Assembly (NCBI GenBank): GCA_900618795.1
Contig: UYJD01000008.1
Span: forward strand, 248,001-312,000
Length of the DNA stretch: 64,000 bases
DNA from: Cyanodermella asteris
Taxonomy: Eukaryota; Ascomycota; Lecanoromycetes; Ostropales; Stictidaceae
Reading direction: 5' to 3'
Below, piece after piece: positions 52,064 through 62,364 of this stretch (position 1 is its first letter; each line of letters opens with the position of its first letter). Both the position numbers and the translations under genes were made by a program. The notes under the pieces are model-generated. The model did no database searches. It was not told the DNA's origin and worked only from the letters and a program-made list of their open reading frames with translations.

Positions 52064-53617
52064 ATGATCTCGATTCTGTTCGTGGCGTTGAGCGCCCTAT
52101 TTTGCACCTCATCCTCCAAGCCTTTTTTCTCCACCAACGCTTTCATCGCTACCAAGTCCATTGACGTGTCCGAGCCAATCACTGCCCAGGAGGCAGCTGA
52201 TGGACCTGCACTTAAGCCTCGCTTAGAGGTCAAAAAAAGCGCTCTTATTCCTGCCGACGGCAATGATACTTGTAACAATGGGCAAACCACTAAGGACCCC
52301 CAAACCAGGTGGACAAGCGCGAAAGGGAATGGTGCACTTGACCAGTTTGTGAACATATGGAACAATGACAAGCTCGTTTGCGAAGACTGCTTTGGTCTTT
52401 CCAAAAGTGACTGCACGAGTACTCTCTCTGGCTGTCAGGATGGCCTCAAGACTTTGGCTGCAGCCCGTGACAGAGGCAGTGCCAGATGGGATACCGGTAT
52501 AGGGCTCTATACAAACGTGACTGGGGGGCTCCTCTGCGGTTACAATGACGTTTGCGTCGTTCCTAACTGCAATGCCGTCAATAACTCAGCTGCGGCTTAT
52601 GTGCTGATAGAGTCTCTGGTCAATCTCAACTCGTGGCTGCGCGACGCCCACGATCAGCTCCAATCAGCACAACAGAGCGTCCAAGGACAGGCTGATAAGT
52701 TCGCCACGGTCTTCGCGCCATTGCCTGACTACACGGCGAGTCAGACATGGGTTGGTGTTCTCGCCGCCATAGGAGGTGCCGTCATAGGCGGACTTGGTGC
52801 CGCTGGAGGTCTCGCCGTCGGCGGTGTCGCAGCCGCTGTTGGCGGCATAGAGTCCGCTCTCACCAACAACCTTTACGGTGCCTCTGAAGATAAGACACCC
52901 GCCGATACTTCTTCTGCGCTGTCACAAATAGGTGATAGCCTGGTCTTTGGTGCCGGAAATCTGTCAAATACAGTCCTTGGTACCGGCACCTGGACTACCA
53001 AGAATGGAACCACGATGAGTCTCGCAGATGTGATGAAGGATGGCAATCTCGTTATCATGGGTCCGTCGATCGATGACAGCGGCATCGAAGTCAAATATAA
53101 GAAGGTTCTCTACCAACAGCTCGCAGCTTACACATGGAACAACTTACAACAACAAGAGTGGAAGCCACAACCATTCATCACTTTTGCACCAGGCAAATGC
53201 GAAGACATCGATTACAAAGACAATACTAAAAGCCCAATTGTTTTTGAGCGCCAAGACGACACTCGCAAGCTTAGCGACTTTGACGCTCACATCAACTGGA
53301 ACGGCTCCTGCTATTGGTTACTGGGTGTCTCGAATCAACACCTTGGGTCGGCTTGCGACGACTTGTGGGCCCTACCGGGAGGCACGAACAAGGCGCTGAG
53401 AGATAATAGCGACGACTTTGGTGGTCTGACCCTCGAAGATTTCATCATTCCATCGGTTCGCGGCTACTGGGATAACGGGAATGAGAATGGTTTCCCCATC
53501 GCGAGCTCAAGTCAGAACATTGTGCTCGATCCCCAAGCGCCCGGGGCTCTGAACATCACAGTCTGCGACTTTCTCAAATACAACAAAGGCGGCCTTGCTG
53601 GCATCGGCTGCCCTTAA
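52064..53617 (+). CDS. Cys-rich secreted protein with glycine zipper, first part
   Basis: Frame of 517 residues from ATG 52064 with a signal peptide (MISILFVALSALFCTSSSKP). Cys-rich segments (NDTCNNG; VCEDCFGLSKSDCTSTLSGC; LLCGYNDVCVVPNC) are followed by a helical segment, then FAPLPDYTASQTWVGVLAAI and a glycine-zipper-like stretch (GGAVIGGLGAAGGLAVGGVA) that could insert in a membrane or pack helices. Later blocks are FITFAPGKCEDIDYKDN, INWNGSCYWLLGV, LTLEDFIIPSVRGYWDNGNE and APGALNITVCDFLKY. Block order resembles large fungal secreted proteins annotated as DUF7872; this is a tentative memory-based match. Several N-glycosylation sequons are present. The TAA at 53615 ends this frame, but coding sequence continues in the same frame to 54607. 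Confidence 0.7.
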   Translation: MISILFVALSALFCTSSSKPFFSTNAFIATKSIDVSEPITAQEAADGPALKPRLEVKKSALIPADGNDTCNNGQTTKDPQTRWTSAKGNGALDQFVNIWNNDKLVCEDCFGLSKSDCTSTLSGCQDGLKTLAAARDRGSARWDTGIGLYTNVTGGLLCGYNDVCVVPNCNAVNNSAAAYVLIESLVNLNSWLRDAHDQLQSAQQSVQGQADKFATVFAPLPDYTASQTWVGVLAAIGGAVIGGLGAAGGLAVGGVAAAVGGIESALTNNLYGASEDKTPADTSSALSQIGDSLVFGAGNLSNTVLGTGTWTTKNGTTMSLADVMKDGNLVIMGPSIDDSGIEVKYKKVLYQQLAAYTWNNLQQQEWKPQPFITFAPGKCEDIDYKDNTKSPIVFERQDDTRKLSDFDAHINWNGSCYWLLGVSNQHLGSACDDLWALPGGTNKALRDNSDDFGGLTLEDFIIPSVRGYWDNGNENGFPIASSSQNIVLDPQAPGALNITVCDFLKYNKGGLAGIGCP

Positions 53618-54607
53618 ATCAACAAACCAAGCACCGACCGCGTCAACTGCGCGGTAGAGCCCGCCAACGCAGTAGCCAATGCTTTTGCCGCCTGGAGCAC
53701 CGGACAATGCCGCGTGCACCTCGAGCAAACAAACAAGGATCCCGGAGGCCATAACGCGGCAGAATGGGACACGATGAACCCTTACCCCGACAACTACCAG
53801 CTCCAGTCCGAGATCTTCGACGCCAACAACCGCTCGATCGGAAACCAAGCCCAAGAATGGGTCAGTGGCATCGTGGACCTCTGGAACTCGGTGCTTCCGT
53901 ACGTGATACTGGTGCACGTCGACGAGCACGACGACCGCGCGCCCATGGAATTCTGGTACGGGGACCAGTACTGGAACAGTGCCGATCCGACGCCTCAACA
54001 CAAGTGCAACATGTCAGATTACGACAGTCAGAGCGAGGACAAATCGAGGCGGAGGATAGACTGTTTCTTCGACTGCCCGATGCCGGGCCCGACACCGTCT
54101 GCGAGCGCGACCATCACCAAGCCTCTGCCGTCGAACACACAATTCGAGGATCCGGCTTACACGTCGTACGTCTACAATTCGTTCTCCGCGCAGGCGCGGC
54201 CGACGGACATTTACAGAGGCAACTCCTACCACGCGGGGCCCTGCCGGATCCAGGTGAACCAGAAGTACTTTTCCGACAACTACACCAAGTTCTGGGGCGA
54301 GGCGTACCTGGAGCAGACCAACGACGCTCGGGACAGCTTCACGTGGATCGAGCAGGCGGAAAACGGTTGGGTGCCCGTAAACGCCAACGACGACTTCGAG
54401 GTGAACGGGTTGAACGACACCATTCACGTTCATTTCGACCCGTATACCGTCGCCTCTGATGTTAGGTACAACGGACTGGTGCATTTTGACTACTTGGACC
54501 AGTCGTGGGATATTACCGACACTACGCACGAACACGATTGTAAAGCTGGGGGTTACGACTTTCATACAGGCACTCGCAGCATTTGGTGTTTCTTCACGTG
54601 CAAGTGA
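53618..54607 (+). CDS. in-frame continuation with duplicated Cys module
   Basis: After the TAA at 53615 the same frame is open for about 329 codons to 54607; the first ATG is at 53714 (297 residues). No signal peptide is present, yet the peptide is clearly secretory: about eleven cysteines and NxS/T sequons (NRS, NYT). Two related modules follow each other. The first runs from STGQCRVHLEQ to HKCNMSDYDS...RRIDCFFDC, the second from AGPCRIQVNQ to HDCKAGGYDFHTGTRSIWCF-FTC. Both open with G-x-CR-hydrophobic and close with a C...DYD/GYD...CFF-C signature. The lack of its own secretion signal and the unbroken frame suggest it was the C-terminal half of the preceding protein (about 847 residues together). 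Whether the stop is read through, is a nonsense change, or is an error cannot be told here. Confidence 0.6.
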   Translation: MNKPSTDRVNCAVEPANAVANAFAAWSTGQCRVHLEQTNKDPGGHNAAEWDTMNPYPDNYQLQSEIFDANNRSIGNQAQEWVSGIVDLWNSVLPYVILVHVDEHDDRAPMEFWYGDQYWNSADPTPQHKCNMSDYDSQSEDKSRRRIDCFFDCPMPGPTPSASATITKPLPSNTQFEDPAYTSYVYNSFSAQARPTDIYRGNSYHAGPCRIQVNQKYFSDNYTKFWGEAYLEQTNDARDSFTWIEQAENGWVPVNANDDFEVNGLNDTIHVHFDPYTVASDVRYNGLVHFDYLDQSWDITDTTHEHDCKAGGYDFHTGTRSIWCFFTCK

Positions 54608-55164
54608 AGTTGTTGCATTATTGTATTGGCGGGGCTAAAGAATGGCGGCATTTTGATTCCCGTTCGCATTCGGTCCAATCTGCGGGCAGATGGTCTCTTT
54701 CATTGTTTTCGTTTTAGTCGCTTCACGATCTGCATCGACACGGCACCGAACTTGCAACTTTGGTCATGTCACATAGCTAGTCTTGTACAATATAGCACCG
54801 CTCGGCGATATGCCTTTGGAAACTATATCTTGATACTTGTATTCACAATGATCAAATCGGCACGACTTTCATGCCCTTCACGTACTACCATAGAAGTCGC
54901 CTAGTATACTTGCTTAGTATACTTGCAGGTGAGAGCATCCAATGATTGAAATCTTGTGATATTTAGATACAGATTGCCGGCCGTGGGCTAGAGGGAAATA
55001 TGTACAGCAAATAACTACAAACCACAAACCCCACACACACATTCCGTCTTCTCCATCTCTTCTTACACCAAGTAAATCTACTTTCCTGCACCTCAATCCT
55101 CTTCGTATACTCCCCGGATTGTCTTTCTCCTCTCTCTCTTTTTGTTTTCAACACTCGTCTTCCA
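54608..55164. other. convergent intergenic region
   Basis: Non-coding, relatively AT-rich; a CT-rich tract lies near 55125-55145. It lies between convergent 3' ends. Confidence 0.5.
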
Positions 55165-58100
55165 TCATCCCATGATCCCCTTCTTCACCCCGTAACTCCC
55201 AAACCCGCCCCCGATCCCCTCGTCCTCACTGTTAGTCAACTCATCGTCCGACAGACCCCCGGCATGCACCGGCGCCCTCGCATCCCGCGCGACGGGTGCC
55301 GTCCCGCCATACTGGCGTATCTGCCTCGGCACCGGCATGCCCGTGGCCTCGTTCACGCTCAACTCCGCCCACGCCGCACGACGATACTTGCTCTCACGCG
55401 ACGAGCCGCGGCGCGCAGAAGACGTTCCGGGGTTGGTCAAGCGAGCCATCCGTGCCTCGTGGTCGGCGAGCTGTTGTTGGTAAGAGGGTTGCGGGACGCG
55501 GGAGGAGGAGGAGGGTTGTGTGCGCAGTGCGGGCTGTGCTTGAGGGGTGGGGGAAGGTTGGATGGTTGGGTAGGCGGAGGATTGCTGGGTTGAGGGAGCG
55601 GAAGCTTTGGATCGGGGTTGGGATGCGCTTTGCGGGCGGAACTGCTCCCAGGAGCGCTGGGCGATGTTGCCCGGTGCGGTCACGGCGTGGCCGACGAAGG
55701 AGGAGTCGGTGTCTTCTTCGTCTTCCTCCTCGGTGTATTCTTCGGAGTGGGAGTCCAAGTTGATTACGGCGCGACCGGTGCTTTCGAAGCGTGAGTGCTC
55801 GGCACTCGCGGGGGCGCGCTGATATTGTCGATCTGGACGATCAGTGGCACGCGGTTGCTGCGTCTGAGCTGGAATCTGGCTCTGGGTTGCTTCACAGGCT
55901 GAAGGGGCGGCGTTCGAGCTACCTGGGGCAAGTGCAGAGCCGTAGCTGTTATTCGTCGTCGTCCGCCGCAATCCTGCTAATTCATCCTCGTCGTCCCTGG
56001 ACACGGGGCTGATGTCTGATGCTGTGTTACTTGTGTCATGGGAAACGCTGGATGAGGGGCGCATGCTGATGCTCTGCACAGCGGGATGCTTGGCCGGACT
56101 TTCGACTTGTTGATATGCTTGCTCAGTCGGAACGGCAGGGCGAAGAGCCGTGCTCCGGCTGGTGGTTCGCATCTTGTTGCTCATCGAAGCCGGATTGGAA
56201 GGTAAAATGGGCTCCGTCTCGGTCGCTGGAGACTGCAACGCAGATTCGTAGGAGTCGTTTGTGGGAGACTGAACTGGAGCTGCCCGCACTGGTGAAGCGT
56301 TCCGAGTGGTCGGCTTGCTGCGAGTGGGAATGGGTGGAGGCATAGGCTCGGACGCTTGCTCGGGTTCTGCTCTCGATGGTCGGGAAATAGAGTTGGCTCT
56401 GCTGTTCGGCTTGCTGTGGATCGGCATAGGCGGAGGTTGTTCCTGAGCCTGTTGCTGGGTCGTGGAAGTAATGCTTGTCGTCCTCGCTAGTCTCGACACA
56501 GAGTTTGCCCTGCTGTTCGGTTTGCTATGGTGGGAGATTGGCGGCGGAGCGGTTGCATTGGTTGCTGCGGGAGCTGGAGACTGAGCTCTGCTGCCCGGCT
56601 TGGAGTACACCGGTAATGGCGGTGGCAGTTCATCCCCCACTTCTCTTTCTGGGCTGTTGCTCATCGACTGCGCTCTGCTCCTTGGCTTCGGATGCACCGG
56701 CGTAGGAGGCGCCTGAGGGGATCTAGCATCGAAGAACTGCTCTGACTCCACGGCTGGCGATCGCACCGGCGACGCTGCTCTGCTCTGAGGTTTGGACGCC
56801 ATGTTCAATTCTGGCAGTCGAGGAGGCATACCAGCATCGGTGTATGCACGTTCCGACTCGTGAACATTCGGAGCAGGCGATGTTCCACGGCTTGGAGGTT
56901 TTGTTCCAGCAGGAATTGGTGGGGGAGCCTCACCATTGACAAGGGAAACGACAGGGGATGACCTCTCCATGCTTCGGCCTCGGGAAAAGTTGCGAACCTT
57001 CTTGACCGGTGTGGATGCGTTGGCGACTGATGGTGAGTACGGCGAGTGCGCCGAGCGACCACGTTCTGGCTCGGCTCCAATCGTGGAAAGGGGAGCAAGG
57101 CGAGGCGGAGCTCTCGTTGACTGCTGTCTTTGATGTGGCTGCTGTTGTGATTGTTGCTGTTGATCGAGTCTGGCGCTCTGAGGGAATTCCGAAGTTGCAG
57201 GAGTATCGTTATCGGCAACCATCGATTCGAACCTATTTTCGTTCATCGCATTCGAGAAGGTTGATTGAGCAGGGGAAGTCGGCGCCGGAGACGCCGTATC
57301 CCTCAGCGGCTCGACCGGTGTATCGCGGCCAGTTGAAAGAACCGACTGGCGATTAGGCGAGACCTGTCTCGAAGTGCTACGCGACCAGCCAAACATGGAC
57401 GTGGGCTTCTCCTTCTTCAGTTTTTTGCCCGGAACACCGTCTGCCGCGGCGTGAACCGCCGGTGGGGCGCTCTTTTGCTGCTGCACCTGCGGTCGTTCCT
57501 TTGGCTTCTTCGACTCCTTGGGTGGCTTTGGCTCCTTTGGCTTGGCTGGTCTTCGCTCGGGCACAGGAACATGCATATCTGGATTGCTGAGTCCGCCCAT
57601 ACCAAGAGAGCGGTTCATCATGGCACTGAAAGAAGATCTCGTACTGCCCGTCGATCTGATCGAGGCAGATGATGATTTGAGGTTAGAATTTCCAGGTCTG
57701 GCAGTCGAACTTGAGCGGATTGAATCTGCGCTTGAGCCTGGGAGAGCTGGAGACCGCGATCCAGTATGACCGGAGTCGAAGGATCCTCTATGACTGCCGT
57801 TGAGTTTGTTGAGCTCAGACAAGACGAGCTGAGGTACTGGAGGGATGTAATCCGCCGCAGAGATGGGAGTCATTGTTCCAGACATTGCAGTCGATGATCG
57901 AGGAGTCATATATGGCGAAGCAGCTGGAGAGCTAGCGGTCGACATTGCATCAAGAATGGGAGTCGCAGCGCCGTCCATGACTGCCTTGACCTTCATTCTC
58001 TTTCTCCAGGGTGGGGTGCCGCCAGTCTGCACGCACAGCGGGTATTCGACCTTTTCAGTGGATGAAACTTCTCTCGGGACTGCAATTACTCCAATGACCG

Positions 58101-59865
58101 TCTGCAGCAGAGCGTAGATAAGTAACCAACGCACCTTTCGTCCCTCAACCGGATCGTACTTCTCTTCCCCGCGCACTGTATAATCTCGTTCGAAGCGGGA
58201 GTACTCCTGCACAAGCAGCGAATCCATGACATTTGGGTCGTTAGTGTTTGTCGCTGCACTGAGCATGTTGAGCGTGTTCAATGCCTTCTGAGACTTTCTC
58301 TTCGACGGTCTCAGAAATCGCGCAAATGCGCCTCCTGATGGAGGCTTAGGTGATCCTGCTACATCCAGACCAGCCAGACTATGTGCGCTTCCGTTCGCAG
58401 GCGAGCGCTGACCGGCACCACCAGAAGGAAGCAAGGGCAGGGGGTTCGGCAATGAGGTATGCTTGAAGCGTTTGTCGAATGCTTGGATGAGTTGAGGGGT
58501 CACAAGTCCTCCGTAAATCGCCTTGTATGTCTCGAGCTGTGCCTCCGTCGGTTTCGGGTCGGATTTCGGGTCCCTCAAGAAGAGGTAGAGGTTCCGCAGA
58601 TCATTGTATATGCTGCGCAGCAATGACTTTGTGACAACACTGAAGTCTGCACCAGGCTCCAGTGTCGGTGGTGGCCAATATCCATGCTGCTGGACGTAGA
58701 AGGATTGCAGGAAGCTCCTAAACCGCTCCAGGTGCTTCATTGCCGGCTCAGGAAGTTTGGGAAATGCTGAACTGAAGCTGTCCTCCATGAATCCTCCCAA
58801 ATCTGCATATGCGTGCTCCAATCGAAGCGTCATTTCCAAGTGTGCTCTCGTGATCAATGCTCCGATCGTGCGCGAGACGGTCGGAAATTCGATCGCTGTG
58901 TTGAGAATGTCGTACATTCCGACGCTGTGAACAAACGCTTCCGTCCACAAGTCAGTCTCGCGAAGCTTTTCAGCATAGTACATCATCGCCATGGCATGAT
59001 CGGGACAGTCTCTAAAGTCCGTATATTCCTGGTCATCGCAGTAATCGAGCATGTCATCGCGATTTCGTTCCTTGTCTGGGCGATACATGTTGAAGCGCTC
59101 GTGGACAAGCACCAGCGATTCTCCAAGATGTTGTCCAACCATTGGTTTCGAGTAGATGCAGGCAAAGAAGTTGCGAGTCGTGACATGGAATTTTAGAGCT
59201 TCGTCGCGGTTCAGAAGCGGCGGTGCCGGAATGAACAGCTCTTCTTTGCCCCTGGTGTTGGGATTACTTCGAAACCCGCCATCTGGACCATTCTCTTCTT
59301 CAATCGGGCTGAACTCCTCGTCCTCGTCTTCTTCGAGTAGTGCGTTGTCGGCGAACTTGCTGAGCATATGCATGCACCCGGCATTTTCGAGATCATCACG
59401 GTGCAACCTCAACGAAGGGCCTCTCCGCGAAGAACCTCGTCCGTAAAAGTGGATGAAGCAATCGCCGTCTGGAAACCACAATTCGGGATCCTAGAATATC
59501 AATTCAGTGTCAGTAAAGTCGTCGCCCAGACTTTCCGCACAGACTCATGTACGCACCCTTCGAATTTCATCCCACGGCGTGGTAGATCGCTTCGAGCCAT
59601 CCCAGCGTCGGAGCTCGTGATTGTTCCTGTTGATGGAAGTCTGACTACCGGTGCGACCCATTGAAACAGTACTGTCAACCGAGTCTCGAGACCTGCCCTG
59701 CGCCCACATGTCTGCGACGCTCACAACACTGTCTCGCACGGTGGAGCGGCGCGAAGACTGGCTGATGCTCGCGGCCTCGACATCCTTTGCGCGCCAGATG
59801 CTGGATTTGGACCGACTGCGCCGTGACAGCTGCAGCTGCGTGAAGGAACCGGCCTCGGGCTCCAT
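55165..59865 (-). CDS. large DUF8004-like protein with repeated proline-rich SKPxSRAxS tail, two exons
   Basis: Exon 1 is 59557-59865 and exon 2 is 55165-59490. The 66-bp intron (gtgcgt donor, ctgac branch, ttctag acceptor) joins EIRR to DPELWFPDGD in frame. The protein has 1544 residues. Residues 1-103 are basic/Ser-rich. Residues about 104-600 form a conserved, mostly helical region: CFIHFYGRGSSRRGPSLRLH, ALKFHVTTRNFFACIYSKPM, VGQHLGESLVLVHERFNMYR and YCDDQEYTDFRDCPDHAMAM, later VRWLLIYALLQTVIGVIAVP. This matches a conserved ascomycete family I associate with DUF8004 (moderate certainty). The rest is disordered. A region near residues 955-1180 repeats PPPxPxxSKPxSRAxSxSR-like units about seven times, which look like SH3-binding and basophilic-kinase or 14-3-3 sites. 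A scaffold or signalling role is inferred only. The CTNVQ-type region at 58005-58060 in exon 2 encodes a Cys-containing segment (EYPLCVQTGGTPPWRKRMKV). Confidence 0.85.
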
Positions 59866-62364
59866 GATTATGGGCGATCGACTTCCTGTTCTTTTTCCCT
59901 TTCAAACTCGTTCGTGTGACTATTGCGGCGGCGGATACTGTTGTTATAATACGCAACGTGCCGTCGTTGCGACAGGGGCCGGGGTCGTGCGATTTCACTG
60001 CGATGCGGCGGACATGGGACTCGTAGTCGAATTGCGATTGTAACTTTTCGGCCAACACAAATGGTGGCCCCTGAACGTGTAAAGGAAAGCGACCGACTGA
60101 GCCCGTTCAGGTGGTGGTAGAACTTACGAGCAGTATCACCACCACGACAACGGACGATGGGCCAGCAAGCACAAACAAGTGCGCAAGAGGGATGCAAGAT
60201 GGGAGGATCAAGAGAAGCACGCTCCGAGCTACAGGAACGCGAAAGTGTGGCAGAGCAAAGAGCAACATGTGGATCGCGGTTCAAGCTCTCCTTCTCCCCA
60301 CGAGTGGTTGAGTGGCCGGCCCGGCCGTCAGACAAGTCAAATCAGACTCTGGGGTTCGGCACTAGCAGCGAGCTCAAGCCACCCAATGCCAGGCTACCTC
60401 GATCCGCCGTATGGCTTCGCACAAGGGGGGGGGGGGACCGATGATGAGTCCGCGTCACCGGAACAGCAGAAGAAGGTACGTAACCGGAAAAGCAGATTGA
60501 AGCAGCCGAATCGATACCGCGGATTCGCCGGTTAGGCAAGAAAAATACGTAGCTACTGCAGTGGTAGAAATGCTTACGGATCTCGCAAGCTCGAAGCATC
60601 ATCTCATGATGGAAATGATGCTAATGCACCACACAGGGGCATCAGTACAGAACACCTCCTCTATGCCGAACGCCGCCCTCCAGCAGCCCCGAGGTATAAG
60701 ACGAGATGGGGCAACAAGTAGCCCATCAACTCTTCATCCCCGCCCCGAGCCCCCCTGTATGGCCCTGTACACCTACCGCAACGCAGGGGCAAGCTCGACG
60801 TAAAGCAACATCTGATAGGCCAGCACCAACGACCCGCCCACAGGGCCAGCGAGGCGCAGCCCGCCCGAGGGAAAACTTGCCCAGACACCAAGGGGATTCA
60901 ATAATGAATTGTCCAGCGGGCGAGTTGCCGACGTCCCCTGGGCCATTACTCCTTTCGGCGGCGCGCGTAATGTTGCAAATGCGGAATGCAAATGAAGGCG
61001 ACCGTGAACGTAGACAGGAGATGCTCGGACGCGAACCAGATTATGCACATGGAGATTGAAACGACGCAAAAAAGGGTTCAGAGCAAAGCATGATCAGGAC
61101 AACGCGTATGATAGCACAATTTCGCGAGCTACGACGCCGAAATCGCCAAGACGAGCCGCAGATCAGGATTCATACCGGCGATCATGGATATTCACATGGG
61201 GTGGTTGTCGCGTTCACCAATATCCCTCTATGCTGCGCAGCTTTCGGTGGAGAGAGCAGGGGATTGGGCTGCATTTCTTGGTCGGAGCCGCGGTTTTCTC
61301 CACGCCACCCTCACGCACGTGCCGGCGCTGGGAGCCATCCCGCACTGACGCCAAAAAAGGGAAGTCTTCTCGACATTTGAAGTCGCAATTGTTGAGGATG
61401 GTAAGAGTCTGGCTGCCCATGACGGAGCAGAATCGCAATTATCTCGAGGGAGATGAACGGTCTCGTCAAACTGAAGAGTGTGATGTGATTCATGACTGGA
61501 CAATGCCCCTGAGCAGCCGAGACACATCTCAACATCACGAACCTGGTCCAGTAGCGCAACGATCGAATCCGAAGCCTTTGGAACGTGTCTCAGAGAATAT
61601 GAGATATTTCCGCTGTCGTTCACGTGAGCAATTTACGTCCATGTCCACAGGTGCAAGGCGGGTAAGCAAAAGTCGTTGTTAAGGATGTGCAGGTACTGCA
61701 ACAACTACTTGCACCCTTACTTCCATACCCACCTTGGTAGATACTGTTGCAAGCACCTAGAGAAGTGATGACTGGCGGACTGTACGAAGTATGACCCGTA
61801 ATTGGTAGAAAAGTCGTTTTAGCAATGATACATGTGCCATGACTTTGAATCCCCCTCCTTGAATATGCTTTCACGCCTCGTCCATTTTTCGGCCTGGATT
61901 GTCGACAGCCTTGACAGTTTAAATCGACGTCAAACCTCTGGTTAACATGCAGAGTCTTAACATCAATCTCAAAACTGTGATTTGGAGAATGCAGCTTGAA
62001 AGATCGCAGCCCAGTTTGAGCTCTTCGTGACGTCTCATTGAATATGAATCCCAATGCGGTCCACTGGTCGGTTCCGAACCTTGGTCGCTTCGGCGCCTAA
62101 GCTTCGCCCTGCCCCAAACTATTTTCATGCCCGATCAAGCATGGACTCGCGTCTACACGTAAACAAGAACTCTCGTATCAGTAGCCGCAAGAATTCCGCA
62201 TACCATTTGGTTCTATGTACAGACAAGTATAGGCAGTTCTCAGAACCGCAGTTTTTCCAAGTTCTGTACCATGATCAACTCAAGCTTTTCACCATTAAGT
62301 TCAACCCTCCAGAATCTCCGTCCCTCTCCGGACGGCAATCGACCATCTAGAAAAGATCCAACAT
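59866..62364. other. long intergenic region
   Basis: About 2.5 kb upstream of the DUF8004-like gene and downstream of the GH76 gene. It contains a run of 12 G at 60425-60436. Open frames are short, overlapping and without bias. I see no gene, RNA or transposon. Confidence 0.45.
60425..60436. repeat. G12 homopolymer
   Basis: Twelve consecutive G on the plus strand. It is prone to length errors and could form a G-rich structure, but only one G run is present, so no quadruplex is claimed. Confidence 0.8.

Noticed and set aside
60157-60535. Overlapping plus-strand frames around the G12 run
   Set aside because: No bias, no motif, and frame depends on an unstable homopolymer.
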